From positions 19,967,778-20,031,777 of the forward strand of contig NW_004454181.1 in assembly GCF_000283155.1 (NCBI RefSeq): a DNA stretch of 64,000 bases, read 5' to 3'. How positions within the stretch are numbered: position 1 is the first letter of the stretch; the number at the start of each line of letters is the position of its first letter. Of the stretch, positions 34,290-45,257 are shown in pieces. A program made the translations under genes and the position numbers. This DNA is from Ceratotherium simum simum (Eukaryota > Chordata > Mammalia > Perissodactyla > Rhinocerotidae). Below the pieces are notes generated by a model that saw only the letters and a program-made list of their open reading frames with translations, made no database searches and was not told where the DNA came from.

Positions 34290-34500
34290 TCAAGGCCTTG
34301 GAATATAGTGGGACCCAGGGGGTCCTTATCCTGGCTTTGCCCCTCACTAGTTACATGGTCTTGGGCAAATTACTTCACCTTCTTTGTGCCTTAAGCCTCA
34401 ACAGTGAAAGGGGAGCATTAACAGAACTCGCTTAATAGAGCTGTTATAAAAAACAAATTAGATAGTGCATGAAATATCACAGTAAACAAGAAACAGTAAT
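34290..34500 (+). mobile_element. MIR SINE
   Basis: 'atcctggctttgcccctcac', 'agttacatggtcttgggcaa', 'ttacttcaccttctttgtgc' in MIR order. It lies between the two arms of the inverted duplication. Confidence 0.8.
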
Positions 34501-34550
34501 AACAACTAACATGTATAGAGCATTTTCTATGACTCGTGCTCTCTTCTAAG

Positions 34551-34624
34551 AGCATCTTAGATTATCAAATTCGATGGTATCTATTATTACTATTTGTCCA
34601 AGTTATTTACATTCCACAAATATT
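34551..34624 (-). repeat. Inverted duplication, right arm
   Basis: Reverse complement of 34125-34198, differing by a 6-bp insertion (near 34588-34593) and a few substitutions. Its upstream flank (34495-34560) resembles a minus-strand MIR start and its downstream flank runs into L2. The right arm is therefore probably the original context and the left arm the copy. Confidence 0.9.
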
Positions 34625-34895
34625 GTCATTATTCTGTGATAAGGGCTTCTGTAGGTACAAAGATTACCAAGATAACATCCTACAATCAATTAGTTTATAT
34701 TCTAAAGAAAACACTAAGACAAAGACACAAAAGAGCATGTTGAATAGTGAGTTCATGAGAGATCTACTAAGGGTTATAGGGACATAAAACAAGGATAGAT
34801 TACTTCTCTAGGGGCATGGGTGTTATCAGGAAGCTTTCTTGAAGGAGGTGATATTTAATGATGGGTTTATTTAAGCAGGGAATAGTAAAAATAAG
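34625..34895 (-). mobile_element. L2 LINE fragment, left piece
   Basis: 'aggcttctgtaggtacaaag'-type text, 'gttcatgagagatctactaa', 'gaaggaggtgatatttaatg' in reverse L2 order. Confidence 0.6.
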
Positions 34896-34904
34896 AAGAA
34901 ATCA

Positions 34905-35165
34905 GCAAAAATAATAGCAGATAATGCTTGTAGAGTGTGTGACAAGCAGGTAACTTACATTATCTCATTTACTCAACCCCATGAATTAGATATTATTAAT
35001 CTCATTTAATCAACCTCATGAATTAGGTATTATTATCACTCCCCACTTTATTCACAAGGCTAAGAGAGGTTCAATAACTTTCCCAAGAACACATATCTTG
35101 TAAGGTTGAGTCAGAATTTGCATCCAGAGCCTGCATTCCTAGCCGCTAAGGATATCCTGCTTTCA
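34905..35165 (-). mobile_element. MIR SINE inside L2
   Basis: 'acttacattatctcatttac', 'ctaagagaggttcaataac', 'caagaacacatatcttgtaa', 'agaatttgcatccagagcc' in reverse MIR order. It contains a partial internal duplication of 'caacc-catgaatta' (34975-35025). It separates two L2 pieces. Confidence 0.85.
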
Positions 35166-35525
35166 GGTACTTGGGAAGAGAGTCACAGTACAACTGGCAG
35201 GACAAGTTTATAGGCACACAAAAGAGGGGGCTGCAACTGCATTCAAGGAACTCTGGGTAGTTACAATTGGCTGCAGAAGTGGATGAGGGAAGAGCAGGAG
35301 TAGGAGATAAGGATGCGAATATTAGCTGAAGTCCCTCCTAGAGAGAGCCTTTAGGAACACTGCAAGCAGAGGAAGTCACACAGTCAGAGATGTACTAGAG
35401 AAAGACTAATTTGGAAAGGGACTTTTCTAAGGCTAAATTGATAAGACTTGGTGACTGGTTGGGTTCAGGGAGATGAAGGTGAGGCAGGAGTTGAAAATGA
35501 TTCCCAAATTTACATCAGGACATAA
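35166..35525 (-). mobile_element. L2 LINE fragment, right piece
   Basis: 'acttggtgactggttgggtt', 'gatgaaggtgaggcaggag', 'gaaaatgattcccaaattt' continue the L2 order from 34625-34895. Confidence 0.6.
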
Positions 35526-35914
35526 TGTCGGGGAAAGCATGTTGATAATTATTAAGTGTCTATCACATATAAGATTTTGCTTTTCACTCACGCTCTTCTC
35601 AAGTTGCATAAGCGTGGGGGTTCACTAGCCTTTTCTCTCACTAAAGAATGCTAAGATTCCTCCAGAGAATCTCCTTATGGAACTGGGAAAGGGGGGAAGG
35701 CTTCTGATGTCCTTTCTGGAAACTGTCCGTGCAGTTTCCTTAGTCAGGAGCATAGCATACATTATGATGACTGGATTATCCATCACTTTTGCATCCTTGC
35801 CAGGAAGGGTGATAGAGGTAAAATAGAAATGCATGGGACTAAGGGTCAGAGTTTGAAATTTGTCCTTGTCACTTCTAATTTATATTAGTTTGGACCAAGT
35901 CACTGATTTCTGTG
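35526..35914. other. No recognised feature
   Basis: Unique-looking; the minus-strand open frame 35625-35834 is unsupported. Confidence 0.4.
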
Positions 35915-36080
35915 AAACAAATTATGTCCTTTAATTCTCTTAACCACTCCATGAGGCAACCATGGTTAATCCCATTTTACAGATTCAGTAAACTGAAGTT
36001 CAGAGAAATTAAGTAACTTACCAGCGGTGGAGCTAGGGTTTGAATTTAGATCTGTCAAGTTCCAAAGTTTGAAGGTTATC
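35915..36080 (-). mobile_element. MIR SINE
   Basis: 'taaccactccatgaggcaac', 'attttacagattcagtaaac', 'cagagaaattaagtaactta', 'tagggtttgaatttagatc'. Confidence 0.8.
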
Positions 36081-36295
36081 AGTTCATTGAAGTCTCAGAA
36101 AAAGTAACGTTCATCTCTCTGTAGTAATGAGATTCTCTATTTTCAGCGTTCTGAAGTATTATGTGTACCTTCTTGGGTGAACTTCCAGTTCTTCCTAACC
36201 TTTTAACACAAAAGTTTCCAGAGCAATTTTCCCAAACATCTTAAGTTTGCCAAAAGATGCTCTTGCATAATTCCAACCCCAGGCCAAACTCTCTT

Positions 36296-36518
36296 TGTTT
36301 TTTTTTTTTTTTTTAAAGATTTTATTTATTCAATTTTTCCCCCCAAAGCCCCAGTAGATAGTTGTATGTCATAGGTTCACATCCTTCTAGTTGCTGTATG
36401 TGGGACTCGGCCTCACGTTGGACGGAGAAGTGGTGCCTCGGGGCGCGCCCGGGATCCGAACCCGGGCCGCCAGCATCAGAGCGCGCGCACTTAACCGCTA
36501 AGCCACGGAGCCGGCCCC
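36296..36518 (-). mobile_element. ERE-type SINE, short form, with exact target duplication
   Basis: Read on the minus strand: 'ggccggctccgtggctta' head, B box near 36465, cagcaactagaagga motif and a T-rich (plus strand) tail. A 10-bp duplication, aaactctctt, flanks it at 36286-36295 and 36519-36528. An open frame at 36362-36667 runs through it and is not a gene. Confidence 0.95.
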
Positions 36519-36529
36519 AAACTCTCTTA

Positions 36530-37080
36530 ATGATGTTATTTCACATCATATGCATTGAGGTTGGCCTGAGTCAGCCATTTTTATCACTTTCGATTTTTTT
36601 CTCCCCCTGCCCTCTTCTTTTCCAGTCAATATTCATTTTAAATGCAAGAAGTCAGCCTCCTTTTTAGCTGACAACGCTGGTTGTTCACACACCTTTCAGG
36701 TGCATAACTGACAAGTGTCCACTTAGGTGTGGGGCCGACTTGAAACAAGTCTTCTGAAACAGTCAAGGGAGAAAAGGCAGGGGAAGCCAGCAAGTTGCTG
36801 AGCAAAGGATGTGGTGATCACTAGAGCCAGAGTGCTCCCCAAACGCTGTTCTGAAACAGCCTCTTGACTAGGAAAGGTGAGATTGGCAGCCTTCAAGCAT
36901 CCCAGTTCCAGCCTCTGTGTCCTCTTTCCTGGTTGTTTCCCAGAGTGAAAAGAATCTGCCCACCCAGGGCAGCGAGATCCCCTCTTCCAGACGCAACACT
37001 TCATCCAGCCCTAATCCCATTGCTCGTTTTCCCTCCTAGTGCAGTCAGTGACTCTCTCTTTCTGGGAAAAATGCATTTTG
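36530..37080. other. No recognised feature
   Basis: Unique-looking sequence of mixed composition. Confidence 0.4.
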
Positions 37081-37084
37081 GTGG

Positions 37085-37225
37085 TATTTCAATCCTGGCT
37101 ACACATTTTAACCACCTGGGAGCTTTAAAAAATGCCACTCCCTTACCCCACTCAAGACTAGTTAAATTAGCGTCCATGGAGGTGGATCCAGGGCACTGCA
37201 TTCTTCGGGCAGTGTGCTAGCCAGG
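37085..37225 (+). mobile_element. MER5-like hAT MITE
   Basis: 'acacattttaaccacctggg', 'agctttaaaaaatgccactc' and 'gatccagggcactgcattct' resemble MER5 in the plus direction; diverged. Confidence 0.5.
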
Positions 37226-37394
37226 TACTTTGTATAATATCCCTCAATTTGGGTTTGTCTGATGTTTTTCTCATGGTTGGACTACGGCTGGTTATGGGTT
37301 TGAAGAGGAAGACCGCAGAGAGGAAGTACTCGTCTCATCACAGGATAGTGCCAATTCTCATCACATCAAAGCTTTGCCTTTGAGAAGAACTATG

Positions 37395-37610
37395 CTGCAA
37401 TAGCAGCTCTGGAGTCGGATGGCCTGACCTCACACCCTGGCCCCACCATCTATTCACATGTGATCTCAGGCAAGTCCATTTTTCCCAACAAGTCTCAGAT
37501 GGTTTATTTATAAACTGAAGTAACAATCCATCTGCCCCAAGCATTTATAGCATTTCAAACAGTACCTGACACAGAGTAAATATTAAAGAAATGATAACTA
37601 TTCTTCTTAT
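37395..37610 (+). mobile_element. MIR SINE
   Basis: 'tagcagctctggagtcggat', 'ggccccaccatctattcaca', 'gatctcaggcaagtccattt', 'cagtacctgacacagagtaa'. A further MIR-like 3' piece is at 37640-37735. Confidence 0.8.
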
Positions 37611-37735
37611 TTATTATTATTAATCATTATCTTGGGCAAATTTCTCTCATGTTTACTTAAGCATGAAATACAGGAGTTGCACTAAGTGGTATTTAAGGTC
37701 CCTTTAAGTGATAATATTCTTGGATTCTGGATGAA

Positions 37736-38250
37736 CCTATTCAGATGATTTGCAAGTGAAAAAAAAATGGACCCATCAATGTATGCTGTTTTACAATTCC
37801 CCATTCTCATTCTCTAATTATCCTTTGAAACTGAAAGCTGAATTAGCATTTCTGCCAATAATAGTTTAGTTAAGTTCCTCTATATCTCAGAAGAAGTTAC
37901 AATGTATGGGAAAACACTGGACATAGAATTAGGAGATATGAGTTCAATTAGGGATGACAGTTGATGTTACTAGTTGTTAAGTTAGTTTGGAGTTGTGTTT
38001 CAATACCAGAGATGAGTTCACCTTGACCCAGCCAGGCACACTTGAATGGGTCTCATTGGGACCACCATGGTAGATAGAGGGCTGGGTTAGGGGTATGACC
38101 TGGGATGGCAGAGATGAGCAGAGTGCGGCAGAGCAGAGTGGGAAAAAGAACCACCTTGGGGAGCACTTAGCAATCCCAGTCTAGCAGGAGAGAACCAGCT
38201 AGCATAGCTCCAGAGGTCCCCCTACAGTATGGCTGGCAGTTGGCTGCAGG
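37736..38250. other. No recognised feature
   Basis: Unique-looking; short gcagagtg/gcagag duplication at 38117-38140. Confidence 0.4.
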
Positions 38251-38254
38251 ATTA

Positions 38255-38395
38255 ACCTCAGGATACTCACCTGTAAAATGAGGATGATAATTCCCAGCTC
38301 CTGGAATTACTGAGCAACTTTCATGGGACCACACATTTGGAAAAGCTTTGTAAACATGAAAAATGCTATTCAGATGTATTATTATTTGTGAACAT
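38255..38395 (+). mobile_element. MIR SINE, 3' part
   Basis: 'actcacctgtaaaatgagg', 'gataattcccagctcctgga', 'agctttgtaaacatgaaaaa'. Confidence 0.7.
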
Positions 38396-39105
38396 CTAGG
38401 ATGGAAAACAGTGAGCCGTGAGTGGAGATGGGCTTATACTTATACAAGAACAAATAGTCTTCCTCTCTACAAAGGTCAACGGTGTGGCCCAAAGCACAAG
38501 GCTGGCAGAGGTGAGCCTTGCTTTCTGTCACATTTAAGAAGTTTCCCTCTTGTAAATCTTGAGGCCACTCAGGTAAACCTTGGACCAACTCAGTCAAACA
38601 AGACATATAGGAGTCTAGATTCAGCGAAATTGGGAACTAATGGCAAACTTGCTTCTCTCAGATAAGAGCCCTTGTTAATGAACATTTTAAATTTTAATAT
38701 GTCAATAATTTAGGAGCCCAGTTTGCTTGGGTTGTAGTTTTTTTCTTCCTCCTATGAAGAATAATTTGGCAAGGGTAAAATCACTGAGCAGGGCATTCCT
38801 GTGAAGTTCATCAGGAAGGTGAGGGGAGGTTAGTCTGTCTCAGGATGTCCGTCCTTTTGTTGCAAAAGCTGGCTCCTGATTTTTATTTTAATACTGGTCT
38901 CATGAGATTCAGCATGATGAATCTGATCCCAAAATTTGAGACGCATGGCTTAAAACTAGGACTATCTCAGAAAACAGAGGTAGAATGCAAATCAGAGGTT
39001 TTGCTGTTCCATTATTGCCCAGGTTAGTGCATTTAGATGGTGCCTAAAATGAACCAATATAGTCACTTAGAAGGTGAAAATTTCAATAAGCTCTTTGTTT
39101 CATCT
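38396..39105. other. No recognised feature (about 700 bp)
   Basis: Unique-looking. Confidence 0.4.
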
Positions 39106-39109
39106 AGAG

Positions 39110-39338
39110 CAGAGGCTGGCTGACTACAGCCCATGAACCAAATCCAGCCCTCGCCTGTCTTTGTAAATAAAAGTTTTATTGGAGCAGAGCCATGCCCATT
39201 GGTTGACTTGTTGTCTGGGGCTGCTTTTGCATTTCAACAACAAAGTCGAATAATTGTGGCACAGACTGCATGACTCTCAGACCCTAAAATATTTACTATC
39301 AGACCCTTTACAGAAAAAGTTTGCCAATACAAGACCTG
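39110..39338 (+). mobile_element. hAT MITE (ttggcaaac TIR type)
   Basis: 'ggctgactacagcccatgaa', 'ccaaatccagccctcgcctg', 'taaaagttttattggagcag', 'agaaaaagtttgccaatac' match a common non-autonomous hAT family. Terminal inverted repeats are decayed; no clean target duplication. Confidence 0.8.
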
Positions 39339-40070
39339 AGGTAATTTTAGATGTTCCATAGAAAAACAGTTTCATTTTAATAGTTATACGTTTATTTTAA
39401 TATGTATTAGAAATTGATAAAACTGCCAAATCTGTATTTTTGCAGATTTTTTGTTGTTGAGGACAAGCTAAAGAAGATATATAAGGAAAACTTTGAGTCG
39501 ATTTAAGGAAAATACTAAATAAATAATACAACAAGAAAATATGATGGTAGTATGCAAAACTCTAGTATATAAGAAACAGACACACTGGGCACCAAAAAAT
39601 TGGTTTGATTTTCATGTTGAATTAACCTCTCTGGTTCTAAGAAAATTGGCCTAAGAGAGGTTTTTAACAAGTATACTTTCCACTATTCTCTATTTGAGTC
39701 TTATAACTGTTTGGAGCAGAAACTAAACAGGTAACAATAATGACTTCCACTCATACACATGAAGAGACATAGAGGAACCTTTCATTTGCAGTCACATAGT
39801 CATAAGCAAACCTGTTTGGGGGAGGGGACAGGGAATAGAATAGAGCTTCGGAGGTAAAACCTTAATTCTAATCTTTGCTCGTCAGAAAATGGTCTTGGCT
39901 TACTGGAAAGTTCCATAAGGCCTCATATCAGATAATCCTTCAGCTTTGTCATGTGACCACGGACACAGGAACTCAAATTGATCTGGCTTTACCATCTGTG
40001 GTCAAGTAACAGGCTTAAGAGAAAACCATATAAACAGCCCCCGCAATGTACCACCAGGGCTTTCTCTAGA
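39339..40070. other. No recognised feature (about 730 bp)
   Basis: Unique-looking AT-rich sequence. Confidence 0.4.
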
Positions 40071-40300
40071 CCAGTGATTATCTAAGTGTATCCCATGAAA
40101 TATTTGTAGGTTTGGGTTTTTTTTATTAGTTTGGCGGCCAAACAACCTTAGGAAAGAAAACTGATGTAAACAGAGTTGAACCTGCTCAAATTTACTGCAG
40201 GATTTTTCAAGATCTGCATAGAGATGGAGGATGCAACTTTGCCCAAACCTACCTGACCACGGAACTCTTTTCTCCCAGAGTATTTTGGGAAATGCCACTT
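40071..40300 (+). mobile_element. Possible hAT-derived element
   Basis: Left 'ccagtgattatctaagtg' and right 'ctgaccacggaactcttttc' with 'ggaaatgcc' resemble ends of a Charlie-type element. The tctaga string is next to both edges (40065-40070 and 40307-40312). Weak. Confidence 0.3.
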
Positions 40301-40499
40301 TTAAGGATCTAGAGGAAAACAGACATAATCAGATAGGCATCAATACGATTTGGAGTCTAGAATTTATTTAATTTTGACTTTTTTTTGGAATTCCTTCCCT
40401 TTTGGGTATATCATCAACCTAATGGGAAACAAGTCTCGTGTTAGTAGATGGTGCAACTTTCAAACATGAAAGGACTTGTGTGCAGAGAATACTCGGGAA

Positions 40500-41030
40500 C
40501 TTTGGAAAACAGTCTGTGCTAAAACTTTTAAAAGGCTAATAAAAATAAGTACCAAATCCTTAAAAATGTACATGATCTTTTAGTAAGCAATTCCACTTTT
40601 ACAAATTTATCCTTTGGAAAAACCAAAGACATGTGCATAAAGGAATTCCTGTAGAGTGATTTATAATACTGAAAAATTGGAAACCATTTAAATGTTCAAT
40701 AATAGAGGATTATTGGGAGGGTTTAAATATATTGGAATATTAAATAGACAATAAAAATCATATTACAAAAAAGTACTTATTGACACAGGAAATTGTTCAC
40801 GATATATATCTAAGAGGAAAAATACTATTAAATGGTATTCACAGTATCCTCTTTTTATAAAACTACATAAGTGAGTAAACATGAAGAATATTAAAAAGAC
40901 TTACAGGAAGTATAAATAGTGGGATTATTTTTGGTCATGCAAGGGGGAAGTTCTCCTTCTTTGTGCTAATACGTTTGCCAACTTTCCTACATTGAGTTTA
41001 TGTTACACAATTAGAAAAAAAAAGTTAGGC
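40500..41030 (+). mobile_element. Old L1 3' end
   Basis: 'aagcaattccacttttacaa', 'atgttcaataatagaggatt', 'ttgttcacgatatatatcta', 'acatgaagaatattaaaaag' and 'tttcctacattgagtttatg' follow old L1M 3' end order. Confidence 0.65.
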
Positions 41031-41650
41031 TCAATCACAGTAGAAAATCCTACAGAAAACAGATTTCTCCTTATATCACTTTTTCCAAAAGAATCTATGA
41101 CATGACACATTTTGAAAATGCACTAAGCTCTGTATTGCTAGGACCAGAAAGAATTTTCTCCCAGGTGCAAGTGTGGCAAAGGATGATACCAGAACCCTGG
41201 AGGCTTCATGACTAAAAATTGCTCTTCATGTTTTGTTCTGTTCAGAAACATGTCAACATGAGGAATGGCTGTGCCAGCGTCTCAAGAAATGACCTCTGGT
41301 TTGTAATCCAGGTGGACAATTCCTCCCAGCACATCAAAGCCCTGCCTCAGCTTGTCTTATATATCTGCTCCACTTACATATAGCCCAGGCCTCCATGGTC
41401 GCGTCCCTTCCTTCTCCCATCCCCATTCCTCCCAACTCAACAATGCCAGAAGCAGCCGCGGAAGGGATTTCCCTAGGCTGGAGAGTATTCCAGCCAAGAC
41501 CAGGCTTGGCATCACAGTTGCTTCTGCATAATGTGGTTAGCTCTTTCTTCACCTGTTTGGGTAGAATTAAACCAACAGGCACAAATCTTTGTCCATTGCG
41601 TTTTTAAAAATTTGTCATACATTATTTAAATTTGTGTCCCTGCTGTAGGG
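41031..41650. other. No recognised feature (about 600 bp)
   Basis: Unique-looking. Antiparallel open frames at 41334-41607 are unsupported. Confidence 0.4.
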
Positions 41651-41654
41651 CACT

Positions 41655-41755
41655 GGCCTGAGGTACTCCGCCGTGAACTCACCGTGTGACCTTGGGTAAG
41701 AAGTCTCTCTGCTCTGGATCTCAATTCCCTAGTATATTTAATAAGATGCCTAGAT
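41655..41755 (+). mobile_element. MIR SINE, partial
   Basis: 'aactcaccgtgtgaccttgg', 'gctctggatctcaattccct'. Confidence 0.6.
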
Positions 41756-41756
41756 T

Positions 41757-42206
41757 TAAACAAATGTTTATTGAGTTCCTACTCTGGGGTCAAAGGTACA
41801 TAAGATAGATATAGCCCTTGTCTTAATGGAGCTTACAATTTAGTGGAATGGGCAGATTATATACATATATTATATGTATACATATGTATATATGAAAGCA
41901 AATCCAAAGAAGTATGCAAAGCATTACAAAGGAGACTCCACTGGACCCACAGGAGGGGCTCACAGAAACAAGGACGACTTCTCAGAGCCAGTGACACCTA
42001 AGAAATGACATCTGAAGACATACTGAAATATGAATAAGAGTTAGAGAAAGAGCAGTTGTGGAAGGAAGCAATAGCCTGCCAAAACCCCAGAAACAAAAGG
42101 ATGAATGATTAATTCAACAGATTAAAGGAAATTCATACGGTCAAAATAGAGGGTGTGAGAATGGAATGGAGCAAGATGAGGGCAAGCCATGTTCAAGAGT
42201 TTAGAC
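41757..42206 (-). mobile_element. L2 LINE, left piece
   Basis: 'acaaatgtttattgagttcc', 'aatggagcttacaatttagt', later 'agaaatgacatctgaagac' in reverse L2 order. It holds a palindromic TA/CA stretch at 41860-41900. Confidence 0.75.
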
Positions 42207-42516
42207 CAGCACTGTCTAAGGTATATCACATGAGCCATATACATAATTTTAAATCTTCTAGTAGCCACATTTTAAAAAGTAAAGAAGAAATAGCTGAAGT
42301 TAAATGTAATAACATCTTTCAGTTAACCCAATATATCTAAAATATTATTTCAACGTGTAATCAATATAAAATTATTAGTAAGATATTTTACATACTTTTT
42401 TTCTACTAAATCTTTGAAAGCTGATGTTTACATTTACAGCTCATCTTAATTTGGACTCATCACATTTGAACTGCTCAACAGCCAGCCACATGTGGCTACT
42501 GCATTGGACAGCACAG
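42207..42516 (+). mobile_element. hAT MITE with exact 8-bp target duplication
   Basis: 310 bp with terminal inverted repeats (cagcactgtc at the left; the right end reads ggacagcacag). Internal 'tagtagccacattttaaaaa' and 'cagccacatgtggctactg' are typical of this family. The exact 8-bp duplication gtttagac (42199-42206 and 42517-42524) is diagnostic for hAT transposition. It sits inside an L2. Confidence 0.95.
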
Positions 42517-42524
42517 GTTTAGAC

Positions 42525-42790
42525 TTTATCTTTAGGATAATACAAAGCCACCAAAGGGCTATAATGAGGGGAAGGATAGGATGATCACCCAGGCTGATCC
42601 GTGCGTAATGGATTTGATGGGGAAAAGTGGGACGCAGGGAAACCAGAAAGGAGGCTATTGTAGAATCTACAGGAGAACTTAGGGTAATGGCAGAGAGAAT
42701 AAATAGATCTCAATGGAGTCAAGAGATACTTAGGAGGTAAACTTAACCATTTTGACATACACATGAGCCCGTGGAGCACCCAGACCCAAG
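42525..42790 (-). mobile_element. L2 LINE, right piece
   Basis: 'acaaagccaccaaagggcta', 'gggacgcagggaaaccagaa', 'aggaggctattgtagaatc' and 'agagatacttaggaggtaa' continue the L2 from 41757. Confidence 0.75.
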
Positions 42791-43535
42791 AGCTACTTCA
42801 CAGGGCATAATTATGCATTTATTTTTCCATTTCTGACCTCTTTAAGATAAAAGTCATAGACCTGTGTGAGAAGTCACAAAGGCCATATGGGTTTCCTAGG
42901 AGCCATGCAGAGAATGGTTTGGATGAATGGTTTGTGATGCTGTTTTGACCCTTTCTCCTCTGTACAGAGTGTGATAGAAGAATCATCCAGAAAGTCTGAG
43001 AGTGGCTGTTGCTTTTTTTTTTCCCTCCATCACTGACACATTGAATATATGGATAGAGAAGGGGAGGAGGAGGCAGATGGAGAAAATGCTTCTCAGGGGT
43101 GATTACAGCCAGAGAGGGGCTTGAAGAGACATCCCTGGGCCCCATATTTCTTTTGCCACAAGTGACTTCCAAATCAAATGAGCCCAATCTGCAGATCAAA
43201 ATGAGATTTTTCTTATTGACTTCCCTGAAAGCTTAGCCGGCTCTCTGCAAATCGAGTCATGTGTATCCTGCATCATCATCAACCACTGCCGGTTGCAGGG
43301 ATGTCGGAACTGGGCCGACGTTGGCAAATATGTCACTGATGCATGAGGCCAGGGAAAATCCAGCTCTTATTGGCCTGGCAGTGCTGACCTGGTTTGTCCA
43401 TAAATGAAGAGCAAATGCAATTTGCAAAACACATAGAACTGATAAGGGGTTACAACAAGGCGGAGCTGGAATCACTTTTCTAAGAGCAGGCATGCTTGAA
43501 GAGGAGACAAAGCAGATCTCAAGCCTGAAATTGGA
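42791..43535. other. Unique sequence, candidate conserved non-coding element at 43200-43535
   Basis: No repeat recognised. 43200-43535 retains several CpGs (for example gccgacgttgg at 43314) unlike the surrounding DNA and has no open frame across it. Confidence 0.4.
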
Positions 43536-43539
43536 CAGA

Positions 43540-43735
43540 CAGTGTTTCTTAAAGTCTGCTCTGTGTACCATCTTTATCATAATCACCTGAGGAGTTTGTT
43601 AAAAATATGCATATCTGGGTCTAACCCCAGGCCTGCTGGAACAGAGTGTCTGGCGGTGGGGCCTAGGGAACCTCCATGTTTAACAAACCCCTGGGTGATT
43701 CTTGTGCACATTAAAGTTTAAGAATTCCTTGAGGA
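43540..43735 (+). mobile_element. MER5A-like hAT MITE
   Basis: 'cagtgtttcttaaagtctgc', 'atcataatcacctgaggagt', 'ttgttaaaaatatgcatatc', 'acaaacccctgggtgattct' and 'acattaaagtttaagaattc' are in full MER5A order. Confidence 0.9.
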
Positions 43736-43769
43736 AGGAAAATGGGATAAGAGTATTTCCACCTGTTTA

Positions 43770-44195
43770 TTGGCAAAAGCACTGAACGGGAAGTCAATCC
43801 ACCTGGCCCTTCATCCAGACTCTGTTACTGGATGCTACTGGCTAGATGACCTCACAGTGAGGGGAATGAAAATGGAGTGTGAAATCAGAAGGGAGTGCAG
43901 GCCTACCTCCTTCACCTAAGAGCTGTGTGATGATGGTTCAAAGCTGAGCCAAGCCCCACAGTCACCATCCAGAGATGGACTCAGGTGACCTTGAAAAGTC
44001 AAGCTCTGGCACTCTAGCTCTGACACTCTGTTTCTTTAAATCACCTAACCACAGTTCCTTCAACTGTAAAATGGGCAGGTTATCTTCCATTTGGCTATGC
44101 TATTTTTGGGATCCAGTGAAACACTGAGTATGTATATACATATTTTGAAAAGTATTTTTCAAAAGGCTGACACAAATATAAAGTGGTGGTATTAA
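43770..44195 (+). mobile_element. MIR SINE fragments
   Basis: First piece 43770-43865 (B-box region, 'actggctagatgacctcac'); second 44030-44195 ('caccta-accacag', 'ttcaactgtaaaatgggc', 'gtggtggtattaatcc'). Possibly two copies. Confidence 0.55.
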
Positions 44196-44695
44196 TCCAT
44201 AATAGAGGTATCTCTACTTAGAACATTATTTGTCATAAGACTATTTCTACATCGATAAAATCCCCTTAAAAGCATAGTATTTCATTTTTTTAACAAACCA
44301 CAACACAAAGTACAAAAGGATATCTTTTTGTTTGTTTACTAGAGATCACAGTAATGTGAAATGGGACAAAGCTAACCTCTGCCGACCCTCTCTTTAACAC
44401 TACCACTATCCTTGCAGAGGATAAAGAGATTCACCCTGTGACCTTGGCATTCAAGTCTATCAATAATTTGGCTACTGTCTCCTTACACATAGCCAACACT
44501 AGCATAATTTAATTATTTGATGACATGCCCTGGGTCTTTCTACTTCATAATTTTGCATTTATTTCATGCCATATCCTTGGTCTAAAACATCTCTCTTCTT
44601 ACCCAACATCCTCCTATCAAAGTCTTACCTATAAAAATATCATGGACGTATGTTAATATTTAACTTCAAAGATGTTGAGTTATAAAAGCAAAACA
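44196..44695. other. No recognised feature
   Basis: A weakly L2-like phrase at 44560-44650; otherwise unique-looking. Confidence 0.35.
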
Positions 44696-44699
44696 AACA

Positions 44700-44905
44700 C
44701 AAAAACAGAAACACAGTTCATGACCTAAGTATCCAACACTGGGGGACTGATTAAATAAATATAGTTAACACCAGTTCATATGTTGTGTAAAAGAATATTT
44801 AATGGCATGGAAAGATAGTCACGATATACTGTTAAATGAAAGAGAAAAAGTACCATTTAAAAAATCATCTATAGATACATTGTAAAATACAGATAAGAGG
44901 AGGAC
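44700..44905 (+). mobile_element. Old L1 3' end fragment
   Basis: 'atccaacactgggggactga', 'atggcatggaaagatagtca', 'cgatatactgttaaatgaaa' are in L1M 3' end order. Confidence 0.55.
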
Positions 44906-44936
44906 ACACACTGTGTTGGTCAGGCTCTAATTTTTT

Positions 44937-45242
44937 TTTTTTTTTCTGGTTTAAAACAACAACAAACATTTATTGTCACTCATAGTTTCTTTGGGTCAGG
45001 AATTTGGGAGCAGATCAGCTAGGCAGGTCTGGCTCCACGGCTCCTGAGATTGCGGTCACCTGGAAGCTTGAGAGGTCCTGGAGGCTCTGCTTCCAAGGTG
45101 GCTCATTTACACTGGCTGGCAAGTTGGTGCTGGCTGTTGGCAGGGGCTCAGGTCCTCTCTGCGAGGGCTCTCCACAGGGCAGCCGGAATGGCCTCAGAGC
45201 CCGTGCTTGGGTCCGTCCCCCTGAGCAAGGGAACCAAGGGGC
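44937..45242 (-). mobile_element. Retroposed copy of an LTR-terminated transcript
   Basis: Read on the minus strand, about 306 bp of MaLR-like LTR sequence ends with AATAAA (plus 44978-44983 as tttatt) and, about 24 bases later, an A tail of about 15. The whole is flanked by an exact 16-bp duplication, caggctctaatttttt (44921-44936 and 45243-45258). The A tail plus a long target duplication is the signature of L1-mediated retroposition of an RNA, not of retroviral integration, which gives short duplications and no tail. Open frames 45004-45252 and 45050-45424 run antisense through it and are shadows. Confidence 0.75.
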
Positions 45243-45257
45243 CAGGCTCTAATTTTT

